This document shows positions 14,813 to 24,716 of a stretch of DNA of 38,618 nt, one piece after another. The translations under genes and the position numbers were made by a program. Numbering within the stretch: the first letter of the stretch is position 1; the number at the start of each line of letters is the position of its first letter. Under the pieces are notes generated by a model. That model saw only the letters and a list, made by a program, of their open reading frames with translations. It did no database searches and was not told the DNA's origin. The DNA comes from Zygnema cylindricum (Eukaryota > Streptophyta > Zygnematophyceae > Zygnematales > Zygnemataceae), in assembly GCA_037447655.1 (NCBI GenBank), contig JBBHKE010002354.1:188001-226618 (forward strand), given 5' to 3'.

Positions 14813-15077
14813 TCAAGACGGGACCTCTATATTATTGTCTCTCCAATACCTCTGTAAAAATTCAGAATTTTTATCCTCTAAAGTCAACTCATCCTCAGGC
14901 CTTCCTAGATAATGCACTTGCCAGAATATAGTATCTCCGACCTTGAAACCGTTGACCAACCCAATCTATTACCCATCTGTGTACTACAGGTTCTATAATT
15001 ACTGAGGGATCCAATTCCAATTCTCCTTCAGTTGGTCGAAGATTCGTTGGTTTCAATTGGCTAATGTGTATCACTGA
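14813..15077 (-). pseudogene. Outer Ty3 pol C-terminus, chromodomain-like
   Basis: On the minus strand, after WVIDWVGQRF, the frame VGDTIFWQVHYLGRPEDELT leads into LEDKNSEFLQRYW and a TGA at 14813-14815. Spacing of aromatic and acidic residues recalls the chromodomain tail of chromoviruses, with IFWQVHYLGRPEDE in place of the usual VKWKGY block. The match is weak. A frameshift separates it from the integrase. Confidence 0.4.
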
Positions 15078-16280
15078 TTAATTTTTGTTGACGCCGGAAA
15101 GTGCAATTTGGCAGCAACTGATGATAAATGGTCCAATGAACTTAGGAGCAAATTTCCCCGTAGGATCCGATTGTCCCTCGATCTTGCACCTGTAATGAGT
15201 TGTAGAAAGCCAAACCTTGTCACCTGTGTGTAACACCCAATCACCTCGTTTGCGGTTAGCATTTAATTCTCGCCTCTTTTGTGCCTCTACTAATGCATCA
15301 CGGACAGTTCTCCAAACTGTTTGAATATATTCCCAAAATTCCGTTCCTGAACCCCTATTCTCTTGTGTGATCCCTGTTATTAAGTCTAATGCTTCTCTCG
15401 GTTGGTATCCGTATGCAACTTCAAATGGTGAGAATCCTGTACTAGCATGTTTACATGAATTGTATGCAAATTCCATTAATGGCAGTTTGGATTCCCATGT
15501 GTTTTGAACTCCACTGCAAATAGTCCTAAGCATTTCTTCCAGTGTACGATTCATCCTTTCTGTTTGTCCATCTGTCTGAGGATGGTAAGAGGTACTCATT
15601 TTTAATTCAGTACCTAAATTTTGCTGCAATTCTTTCCAAAATGCAGATGTAAATTTAGAATCCCTATCACTGACTATAGACAGGGGAACTCCATGATGTC
15701 TGACCACATTGTCAAAATATAACTTTGAAATATCTACAACTGAATGAGTAGTTTTGCAAGGGATAAATATTGCCATTTTACTGAACCTATCGACTACGAC
15801 CATGATACTGTCATTCCTTTTAGATGTAGCAGGCAACCTAACAATAAAATCCATACTGACAGATTCCCACGGTCTTTCGGGAATATCCAAAGGTTTTAAG
15901 AGACCTTTAGGTTTTTGGGTACTAGGTTTACTCTGTTGGCAAGGGACACAACTTTCGACGTGTTTTGACACCTCTTTTGCCATCCCAGGCCAAAACAATC
16001 TACTTTGCAACCGACTAAGGGTTTTATCTCGACCTAGATGTCCTAAATGCTCATGAGCTTCCCGTATAATTTGTTTTCTTAAGTCTCCGACTTCAGGAAT
16101 GCATAATCTATCCCCAATTTGCAAATACAGTAAACCATCCTCTAGTCTAAAGTTTTTGACATGCCTCTCATTCAATGGGTCAGAATTCCCTCCCGAAATA
16201 TTCTTGCAAATCACAGCAAAATAATGATCTTTATCATAACTATTTTTAACAGTATCTAAAAACAATTCATCCTGAATCAT
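15078..16280 (-). pseudogene. Outer Ty3 integrase (open for 400 codons)
   Basis: Inserts element DNA into the genome. The N-terminal zinc domain is EAHEHLGHLG…CVPCQQSK. The catalytic core has VSMDFIVRLPA (Asp), IVSDRDSKFTS (Asp) and PQTDGQTERMNRTLEE (Glu), all present. WVLHTGDKVWLSTTHY is the usual start of the C-terminal domain. Compared with the inner copy, a deletion of about 17 bp near 15122 shifts the frame and ends the protein early. The reading frame is otherwise undamaged, unlike the inner copy, which has at least four breaks over the same stretch. Confidence 0.9.
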
Positions 16281-16471
16281 AACATTTATTTAAAACATCT
16301 ACTTAAAGGATCTGCAACTACATTTGTCTTCCCAAGAATATGTTTGACATTAAATTTGAAATATGCTAATTTTTGCATCCACCTAACCTGTCTGCCAGTC
16401 ATAATCTGTGCATCACTTAATCTCTGCAAATAAGAAAGTGCTTTATTATCACAGTGAACTGTAAATTCTTT

Positions 16472-16773
16472 ATTATGCAAATAACATCGCCATTTCACCA
16501 ATGCATGTACAATTGCAAGTAATTCTTTTTCTTGTGTTGTTTAGTTCTTTCAGCATCATTGAATTTTCTGGACTCAAAAGCAATAGGATGAAAGTGTTTG
16601 CCGACTTTTTGACTTATGAAGAATTATGCAAATAACATCGCCATTTCACCAATGCATGTACAATTACAAGTAATTCTTTTTCTTGTGTTGTTTAGTTCTT
16701 TCAGCATCATTGAATTTTCTGGACTCAAAAGCAATAGGATGAAAGTGTTTGCCGACTTTTTGACTTATGACTG
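16472..16773. repeat. 151-bp tandem duplication in outer Ty3 RNase H
   Basis: Two nearly identical copies, 16472-16622 and 16623-16773, starting ATTATGCAAATAACATCGCC. The inner element has this segment once. Copies differ at about one position (TTGCAAG vs TTACAAG), so the duplication is recent relative to the insertion. Confidence 0.92.
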
Positions 16774-16987
16774 CACCTAGACCTTTGTCAGATGCATCTG
16801 TAGTGATCAGAACTTCAAATTCCCCAGCAGGGTCAGGATACACCAGTGTAGGAGCAGAGGTCAACTTCCCTTTTAGTTCCTCGAATGCTCTCTCTTGATC
16901 AGCTCCTCACGCAAACGTCTCCTTTTCCCGAAGCAAATCCGTCAAAGGTGCAGCGATCATACTGAAGTTCTTTATAAATGGGTCAGG

Positions 16988-16992
16988 ATACA
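16988..16992. repeat. Target site duplication ATACA, left
   Basis: Matches ATACA at 24717-24721, right of the inner Ty3 element. Confidence 0.9.
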
Positions 16993-17959
16993 TGTAACAG
17001 GATCTCCTACTCTCAGAAAATCGCATTACTACAAACAATTCCAACCACACATTCCACACATTGGAAAACACACATCCACATATGACAACATTCACATAAG
17101 GATAAACTTTAAGTTAGAAGAAGCTTCTGTCCACATAACATTAGCTTGGTCTCTTGCCCTCGTGGCTCAACCCTTCTTATTAAAGTGTTTTCCACTACTC
17201 TCCACTCTAATAATTCTATCTCTTAACTACTAAAACACTATTTAGTTAGTAAGAGATTTCAATGCAAAAATGCCTTTTCTCCAATTTGGTATTAATCGCT
17301 CATGACCAAGATCTGCCGGAATTTTCACAAACTTTTCAAAAGGAAAAGATGTCTACTCTCCTCTTACACTTCACTATTTATCCATCATCGCCCTGGACTC
17401 GCCAGGCCAGAGTCAACGCTCCGTTTTAACAGAATTTTACCAGGGCCAATCATTGATCAGCTAGGACTCAGATTGACCAATGCAAAAATGTGCGAAATCT
17501 CTTACAAACTACTTGGCACTTTACTAACCAATCAAACGTTACGGTTCACTACGTAACATTTACGTGCAAAGTGCGCGCCAAACGAAACGCGACTTCGCAC
17601 GATCGTGCGTAACAAATTTCGCACGTGAAACTTCCTACGAAATTCCCTTAAATGAAAAGTGACGTTTCGTACTAAAATTTGTACGAAACAAACCACCGTG
17701 CATACTAAACGTTTCATTATAACTTTATGAAACGTACACGCGTAATTTCGGTACTAATTTGACCCTTTACCCGTTTCAATGATACCACTTGTTATTTAGA
17801 CCCCACGCTGTCACCTAAATACACACATCGCTATAAATTTTAAAATATAACTCCAAATAGCGTGATTCTTTCGCGGACGTCTATCAAAATTTAGTACTCT
17901 ATAATCATAACACCTAAATACCCCTTTATAAACAAGTTCGATCCGCTATTACTGTTATA
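16993..17959 (-). repeat. Inner Ty3 3' LTR (diverged)
   Basis: 967 bp, TGTAACAG to CTGTTATA (usual CTGTTACA). By far the most diverged of the four LTRs, with many private changes, most of them after about 17480. The 11-bp stem present in the other three LTRs is reduced here to about 9 bp (ACGTTTCAT/ATGAAACGT). Confidence 0.9.
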
Positions 17960-17977
17960 TCATCCCCTCCTTATTTT
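17960..17977 (-). other. Inner Ty3 polypurine tract
   Basis: AAAATAAGGAGGGGATGA on the minus strand, identical to the outer copy and adjacent to the 3' LTR. Confidence 0.75.
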
Positions 17978-18008
17978 TAACTAACCTCAATTAAAACACC
18001 TTTAATTC

Positions 18009-18448
18009 TCAAGACGGGACTTCTATATTATTATCCCTCCAATACCTCTGTAAAAACTCAGAATTTTTATCCTCTAAAGACAACTTATCCTCAGGCCTTC
18101 CTAGATAATGCACTTGCCAGAATATAGTGTCGCCGACTTGAACCGTTGACCAACCCAATCTATTACCCATCTGTGGACTTCAAGTTCTATAATTATTAAG
18201 GGATCCAATTCTGATTCTCTTTCAGTTGGTCGAAGATTCGTTGGTTTCAATTGGCTGATGTGTATCACTGGATGAATTTTTGTTGAAGGCGGAAAGTATA
18301 ATTTGGTAGCAACTGACGATATTATCTCGATTACAAAAAATGGTCCAATGTACTTAGGAGCAAATTTCCCCGTAGGATGCAATTCTCCCTCGATCTTGCA
18401 CCTGTAATGAGTTGTAGAAAGCCAAACCTTGTCACCTGTGCGTAACAC
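18009..18448 (-). pseudogene. Inner Ty3 pol C-terminus
   Basis: MLRTGDKVWLSTTHYRCKIE is the SH3-like integrase C-terminal domain, followed by STKIHPVIHISQLKP, the HVSQL-type block that precedes chromodomains in many plant Ty3 elements, and by EVHRWVIDWVGQRFK. A 1-nt shift near 18137 cuts off the chromodomain-like tail, which remains readable to the TGA at 18009-18011. Confidence 0.75.
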
Positions 18449-18478
18449 CCAATCACCATGTTTGCGGTTAGCATTTAA

Positions 18479-19589
18479 TTATTGCCTCCTTTGTGCCTCC
18501 TCTAATGCATCCCGGACAGTTTTCCAAACTGTTTGAACGTATTTCCAAAACTCTGTTCCATAACCTCTATTCTCTTGAGCGACCCCTGTTATTAAGTCTA
18601 ATGCTTCTCTAGGTTGGTATCCGTATGCAACTTTAAATGGTGAGAATCTTGTAATAGCATGTTTACATGAATTGTATGAAAATTCCATTAATGGCAGTTT
18701 AGATTCCCATGTGTTATGAATTCCATTGCAAATTGTCCTAAGTATTTCTTTAGTGTACGGTTCATCCTTTCTGTCCGTCCATCTGTTTGAGGATGATAAG
18801 CGGTACTCATTTTAAATTCAGAGCCTAAATTTTGCTGTAATTCTTTCCAAAAAGCAGATGTAAATTTAGAATCTCTATCACTGACTATAGACAGGGGAAC
18901 TCCATGATGTCTGACCACGTTGTCAAAATATAACTTTGCAATATCTACAACTGAATGAGTGGTTTTGCAAGGGATAAAGATTGCCATTTTACTGAACCTA
19001 TCGACTACGACCATGATACTGTCATTCTTTTTCATTGTAGCAGCCAACTTGACAATAAAATCCACACTGACAGATTCCCACGGTCTTTCGAGGATATCCA
19101 AAGGTTTTAAGAGACCTTTAGGTTTTTGGGTATTCGGTTTACTCTGTTGGCAAGAGACACAACTTTCCACGTGTTTTGACACCTCCTTTGCCATCCCAGG
19201 CCAAAACAATCTACTTTGCAATCGACGAAGAGTTTTATCTCACCTAGATGTCCTAAATGCTCATGAGCTTCCCGTAAAATTTGTTTTCTTGAGTCTCCCA
19301 CTTCAGGAATGCATAATCTATCCCCAATTTGCAAATACAGTAAACCATCCTCTAGTCTAAATTTTTTGACATGCCTCTCATTCAATGGGTCAGAATTCCC
19401 TCCCGAAATATTATTGCAAATCACAGCAAAATAAGGATCTTTATTATAACCATTTCTAACAGTATCTAAAAACAATTCATCTTGAACCATAACACTTATT
19501 TCAAAACATCTACTTAAAGGATTTGCGACTACATTTGTCTTCCGAGGAATAGATTTGACAATTTGAAATATGTATATTTTTGCATCCAC
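18479..19589 (-). pseudogene. Inner Ty3 integrase, several frameshifts
   Basis: The same domains as the outer integrase in pieces. Zinc domain is HEHLGHLG, a shift near 19240, then CVSCQQSK. The core VSVDFIVKLAA, IVSDRDSKFTS and PQTDGRTERMNRTL keeps all three acidic residues. Breaks follow near 18748 and 18688, and there is a stop after EEAQRRQ at 18479. Upstream, KTNVVANPLSRCFE marks the RNase H end. Confidence 0.88.
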
Positions 19590-19901
19590 CTAACCTGTCT
19601 GCCAGTCAAAATCTGTGCATCACTTAATCTATGTAAATAAAAGAGTGTTTTATTATCATAGTGAAATGCATAAAATTTTATTATGCAAATAACAACGTCA
19701 TTTCACCAATGCATGTACAATTGCAAGTAATTCCTTTTCTTTTGCTGTATAGTTCATTTCAGCATCATTAAATTGTCTGGACTCAAAAGCAATAGGATGA
19801 AAGTTTTTACCAACCTTTTGACTTATAACTGCACCTAGACCTTTATCAGATGCATCTGTAGTGATCAGAACTTCAAATTCCCCAGCAAAGTCAAGATACA
19901 C
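19590..19901 (-). pseudogene. Inner Ty3 RNase H
   Basis: [20 protein letters not shown] (first catalytic Asp) and DAEMNYTAKEKELLAIVHAL (catalytic Glu region) are intact and open for 67 codons, then the frame breaks near 19698. Here YTAKEKE is preserved, whereas the outer copy has a mutated TKQHKKK at the same place. Confidence 0.85.
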
Positions 19902-20668
19902 CAGTGTAGGGGCAAGGTCAACTTCCCTTTTAGTTCCTCGAATGCTCTCTCTTGATCAGCTCCCCACACAAACGTCTCTTTTTCCCGAAGTAAATCCGTC
20001 AACGGTGCAGCGATCATACTGAAGTTCTTTATAAATTTCCTGTAGTAAGTGGCCAATCCCAAAAACGATCTAACTTCTGTGACATTAGTAGGTTGTTTCC
20101 AGTTTTGGATTGCTAAAATTTTGGATGGGTCTGTTTTAACACCTTCCCCACTAACTATATGTCCCAAAAATAATTGTTCACTTTTAAGAAAACTAGATTT
20201 TGACAATTTTCCATATAATTTTCTTTCTCTTAACCTTTCCAACACTCTTTTTAAATGAATTATATGTTGTTCTTTAGATTCACTGTAAACTAAAATATCA
20301 TCTATAAACACTTGGACAAACTCATCTATGTAATCTGAAAAGGTTTGGTTCATTAATCTTTGGTAAGTAGGCGGTGCATTCGTTAAGCCGAATGGCATCA
20401 CTATCCATTCGAAATGACCCACCCTAGTCCTGAAAGCAGTTTTATCAACATCTTCAATTCTAATCGGCACCTGATTAAAGCCACTACGCAGGTCAATCAA
20501 CGAAAATACTTTAGCACCTTTTAAACGATCTATCAAATCAGAAATTAAAGGTAACGGATACTTATCCTTCACCGTAATCTTATTCAGACTACGATAATCG
20601 ACACACATTCTCAACGTCCGTCCTTCTTTTTGACGAAGAGAACAGGTGCTCCGTATGCTGATTTGCAA
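19865..20668 (-). pseudogene. Inner Ty3 reverse transcriptase
   Basis: Copies element RNA into [34 protein letters not shown] (first Asp), [18 protein letters not shown] and [12 protein letters not shown] (IDD catalytic pair) are all intact, followed by [10 protein letters not shown] and [18 protein letters not shown] of the thumb and connection. The frame is open for 267 codons. A shift near 20650, at the Lys-rich KKxGT stretch, separates it from the upstream frame. Confidence 0.92.
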
Positions 20669-20711
20669 GGGTGAATATGTCCTTTCTCTAGGAGTTCTTT
20701 GATATGTTTTT

Positions 20712-21713
20712 TTAACTCCTCCTACTCAAAGAAACTGTGTTTATAAATTCCTGTGACAAGAGGATTACATCCAGGTTCAAGGTTAATAACATGTTGTACA
20801 TCTCAGGAACGTGGCCTCTCGAGGGTAAGTCATTTAGGAAAACATCTCTAAATTCAAAAATCAAATCTTTAAAAGCAGCATCAGATGTATTAATGTCAGT
20901 TACAAAATCAGATTTTTGTTTTTCGAAAGTTTTAGTGGTGTCTGATTTAGGGATGACATCAATGTTAGTGTTTTCTCCCCCCCTTTCATCAGTAACTGCC
21001 TCAGTTACTAATAACAAGAAAGCATGATTTGTTTTATCTTTTAAGTGCTTTTTAAATTGTTTAGCAGATATCAAACCTTCCACTCTCAATCTGGTTATGT
21101 TGTTTATATGATTCCTATGCAATTTCTTAGGAGATAATGCTTGCAAAACCTTCCAACCGTTTTCGGACTTCACCTTCAAGGTGTTAATTTCCCAATTAAT
21201 TTGAGGATTGTATTCAGTTAACCAAGGCTTTCCTAAAATTAGTTCTTCACTTCCCAAATTCATTATTTCACACACCACTTTCATTTTATGACCCTGGATA
21301 TCAACTTCTATCGTGTCAGTTTGTAAGTCTAATGTGGATTTATTACCATTTGTCACTTGAACATGTAAAGGCTTTTCCCTTATAACAGTAGGAATTTTAT
21401 TTTCCTCTACAAACGTATGTGAAATAAAATTATGTGTGGCACCTAAATCAACCATTACTTTCAACGGTTTTCCTTCCACTAATGACTCGAATCTAATAAA
21501 ACTGTGTCTGGTGTCATCATTACTTAACTGTCCTAAAATAGGTCTGTTGTTGAGAATTTCATCAGAAGGATTCTTTAAACAATGCAGTGTAGTGAGAATC
21601 ATAATAAATTCAGCTATCCTAACTTTTCCATTCATTAATTTGCCCTCCAAAGTTAACTCTTTAAATTCTGGATCCGATTGACTAAACTGAGGACTTTCAG
21701 TTAGTCCTTTCCG
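20712..21713 (-). pseudogene. Inner Ty3 protease and RT-proximal linker, pol 5' end
   Basis: First part of pol, entered by -1 frameshift from gag. The protease active site reads VMVDLGATHNFIS: the usual Asp-Ser-Gly or Asp-Thr-Gly is Asp-Leu-Gly here because TCA became TTA. The outer copy has the normal VDSGATHNFIS. Downstream ELILGKPWLTEYNPQINW is the second conserved protease block. The frame is open from the frameshift site to 20712. Confidence 0.88.
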
Positions 21714-21719
21714 TTTCCC
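21680..21719 (-). promoter_or_regulatory. -1 ribosomal frameshift signal, inner Ty3 gag/pol
   Basis: On the minus strand the heptamer G GGA AAC (21713-21719) is in the correct phase of gag. After a 6-nt spacer, GGAAAG, comes a stem GACTAACTGA/TCAGTTTAGTC of ten pairs with one bulged T and a 6-nt loop (21680-21706). The gag stop TAA lies within the stem. Slipping back one base joins gag to the open pol frame. All three classical parts of a -1 signal are present. Confidence 0.8.
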
Positions 21720-23023
21720 ACCTCCTGGGCTTCTTGCTCAGCTAGGTATAATGCAATATCCTCTTGGAGACCTTCATTTACATCGACTGTTTTGAGAGAG
21801 CCTTTATCTGTACAGTCTTTAGCGTAATGATCTGGACCTCCACATTTGAAACAAGTGACTTTCTTTTTGGGTTTTGTGCACTCTCTACTAAAATGTCCCT
21901 CCTCTCCACAGTTATAACAGTTAATCTTTTTCAATTGTGCACACTCAAATGCTCTATGACCCCTTTTCTGACAAATAGTGCATGTGGGGATGGTAAGGTT
22001 AGGCTTCTGAGCATTAATGTTCGGTTTAGGACTTTTAATGTACCCCCCTCTATTGTTAAATTTATTTCCTGCATTAACACTATGTCCACCCCTTTGATTT
22101 CCCCTGAAGATATTTTGCCTATTCACCAGACCAGCATTCAGACCCTCTTCAACAAATTCCTCATCATCCCACTGTGATACTTCATTTAAATTACCCCTTA
22201 CTGATCGTGTTTCCCGATTATACCCCAACGGATCCTCTAATTCCAATGACTTATCTTGTAATTCCTTCAAATTATTAAAATTTTGATGTTTTAGCTCTGA
22301 TTTCAGTATAGGATTCAAATAGTTCAAGAAATGCAATTTAGCCATTTCATCAGTCAAACCTATGACATGAATGCTAGATAAGTCAAATTCCACAATATAA
22401 TCCTTCACAAATCCTGTCTGCTTACAATTCAACCATTTTTCTTCCATTTTGGATTTAAAAGTGACATACAAGAAAAGCGATTTGATCGCGGTTTTAAAAG
22501 TTTCCCAATCAGCATTATCAGGAATCAATTTAGACCTTCTCTGAGTATAATACCAAATTTGAGCATCGCCTTTCACACAGCTAACTGCAAAAGAAGTGTA
22601 ATCATCACGATCGCAATTTCTAGACTCCAAGTAATACTCCATATGAAAAATCTAAGCATCCAACTCATCGATCCTCTTACCATCAAAGGATGGTGCCTCA
22701 CTAATAGACAATTTCAGATCCCTTATCTTCTTAGGTCTATCATGATCATCCTCTCTAAAACTGGCATTTCTTTTACTACTCTCACCCTTTTGGTCATTCA
22801 TATCATTGTTGGTCTGAATTAAGTTAGTAAGTTCATCTAATTTCTCATTTGAAACATTTCCATTTTCTTTAACAATTTTCAATTCACTTTTCAATCCGGA
22901 AATGGTTTCATCCACAGCGGTAGCATGATTATTAAATCTTTTGACCAATTTCACAGGTCGCTTCTTCAACACATTCAAAGCATTCTCCATTTCACGTTTC
23001 CATGCAGAATTTGCCATTATCAC
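21701..23023 (-). pseudogene. gag: Inner Ty3 gag with three zinc knuckles
   Basis: Starts MIMANSAWKREMENALNVL. A charged coiled-coil-like N-terminus leads to capsid sequence GDAQIWYYTQRRSKL and EEKWLNCKQTG, typical of Ty3 gag. Three CCHC knuckles follow: CTICQKRGHRAFEC, CYNCGEEGHFSREC and CFKCGGPDHYAKDC. The protein ends AEQEAQEVGNGKD at the TAA 21701-21703, overlapping pol. A TAG near 22652 replaces a Trp codon (the outer copy has DVWIFHM) and splits it in two. Confidence 0.9.
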
Positions 23024-23733
23024 ACAATTAGATCAAGCCAAAGGAAAGGTAGAGTATAATTTCCCAAAGAAATGTGCTGCAGATTTGAAGTCCTTAGGTT
23101 GCTCCAATCCAAAACTTCTTCTCCTTAACAAATTCTTTGAAAAGATCAAGATCTGAGAAATTAAAAAGACATTGACAGTAAGTTAGTACAAATTCAAATT
23201 TTCAATTTCCCAACATTGAAACAGAAATGTAAGATTTAACCATAAATTTTGCAACAGCAAAATTGAAATCAATCAAAGGTAACAATTTAGGGTTTGAAAA
23301 GTTTTGAGTCATTTCTGGACTCCTATGTTGTTGAAGAAGTAAAGTAATCCACTTTCCTTCTCCTCCGTTAGTAAATTTCCCACTTCCTACTACATCAGGA
23401 TCTTTTACTCTCTAATCCTCACATCCTCACCCTTCATGGCTTCAAGCCCTCCCTCTACACATGAGTCATTGCTAAGAGAAGGTAAGTTTGTTTGGCCTCT
23501 AGGTAATTGGAGTGAGCTTCAGCGGTGGCTACACTGCACACCCCGCCTTAGTCCTGAGGACCTAAGCACGCCCCACATCTAACCAGCGGCCGCTGGCTGT
23601 GTGATCACTCAGTTTCCCTCCAATCCCCTACCACTTCACATTGTGGTTCTACCGACACAGGTTAGAGCACCCTCACCGGTCACGGCAATCGATATTCGAG
23701 TGAGCAAACTTCTCCCTGGTTTCTAACCAAAGC
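23024..23733 (-). other. Inner Ty3 5' leader with GC-rich structured block
   Basis: About 710 nt of non-coding leader between primer site and gag. The part at 23500-23700 is much richer in G and C than the rest of the element and is well conserved with the outer copy. It contains the 14-bp palindrome CCAGCGGCCGCTGG at 23583-23596 and a CTTAGTCCTGAGGACCTAAG hairpin. It probably carries RNA packaging or dimerisation signals (inference). Confidence 0.6.
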
Positions 23734-23745
23734 TTTGATACCATA
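23734..23745 (-). other. Inner Ty3 primer binding site
   Basis: On the minus strand TGGTATCAAAGC starts two bases after the 5' LTR. It matches the initiator tRNA-Met 3'-end complement TGGTATCAGAGC at 11 of 12 positions. Confidence 0.8.
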
Positions 23746-23747
23746 TG

Positions 23748-24716
23748 TAACAGGATCTCCTACCTCTCAGAAAATCCCATTACTACAAACAATTCCAACC
23801 ACACATTCCACACATTGGAAAACACACATCCACATTTGACAACACTCACATAAGGATAAACTTTAAATTAGAAGAAGCTTCTGTCCACATAACATTAGCT
23901 TGGTCTCTTGCCCTCGTGGCTCAACCCTTCTTTTTTTAAAGTATTTTCCACTACTCTCCACTCTTAATAATTCTATCTCTTAACTACTAAAACACTATTT
24001 AGTTAGTAAGAGATTTCAATGCAAAATGCCTTTTCTCCAATTTGGTATTAATCGCTCAGGACCAAGATCAGCCGGAATTTCCACAAACATTTCCAAAGAA
24101 AAAGATGTCTACTCTCCTCTTACACTTCACTATTTATCCATCATCGCCCTGGACTCGCCAGGCCAAAGTCAACGCTCCGTTTTAACAGGCTTTTACCTGG
24201 GCCAATCATTGATCAGCAAAGACTCAGACTGACCAATGCAAAAACGTGCGAAATCTCTTACTAACTACTTAGCACTTTATTAACCAATCAAACGCTACGT
24301 TTCACTACGTAACATTTACGTGCAAAAGCGCGCGCCAAACGAAACGCGACTTCGCACGATCATGCGTCACAAATTTCGCACGTGAAACTTCCTACGAAAT
24401 TCCCTTAAGTGAAAGTGACGGTTCGTACTAAAAATTGTACGAAACGAAGTACCATGCATACTGAACGTTTCATTAGAACTTTATGAAACGTTCACGCGAA
24501 ATTTCGGTACTAATTTTGACCCTTAACCCGTTTCAATGATACCCACCTGTTATTTAGACCCCACACTGCCACCTAAGTGCACCCATAGCTATAACTTTTG
24601 AAATATAACTCCAAATCGCGTGATTCTTTCGCGAACGTCTACCAAATTTAATAATCTATAATCATAACTCCTAAATACCCTTTTATAAATTAGTTCGATC
24701 CGCTATTACTGTTACA
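23748..24716 (-). repeat. Inner Ty3 5' LTR (mosaic)
   Basis: 969 bp, TGTAACAG to CTGTTACA, an 8-bp terminal inverted repeat. Up to about 24235 it shares several variants with its partner at 16993. After that it is nearly identical to the two outer LTRs instead. TATAAAAGGG-like sequence lies 30-40 nt inside the minus-strand start. Confidence 0.9.

Larger units (their letters stand above)
16286..16992 (-). pseudogene. Outer Ty3 RNase H, with two tandem duplications
   Basis: Degrades the RNA of the RNA-DNA hybrid. ITTDASDKGLGAVISQKVGK carries the first catalytic Asp, and the C-terminal part ends HILGKTNVVADPLSR. Between them a 151-bp segment is repeated in tandem (16472-16770), and a second 150-bp segment begins to repeat at 16981 and is finished on the other side of the inner element. 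Both break the frame. Confidence 0.85.
16993..24716 (-). mobile_element. Ty3-type LTR retrotransposon, inner copy (7.7 kb)
   Basis: Full-length structure: LTRs 16993-17959 and 23748-24716, duplication ATACA, primer site, leader, gag, frameshift signal, protease, RT, RNase H, integrase and polypurine tract, all on the minus strand. Same family and same orientation as the element it sits in. At least eight stops or frameshifts, plus a Ser-to-Leu change in the protease active site, make it inactive. Confidence 0.93.
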
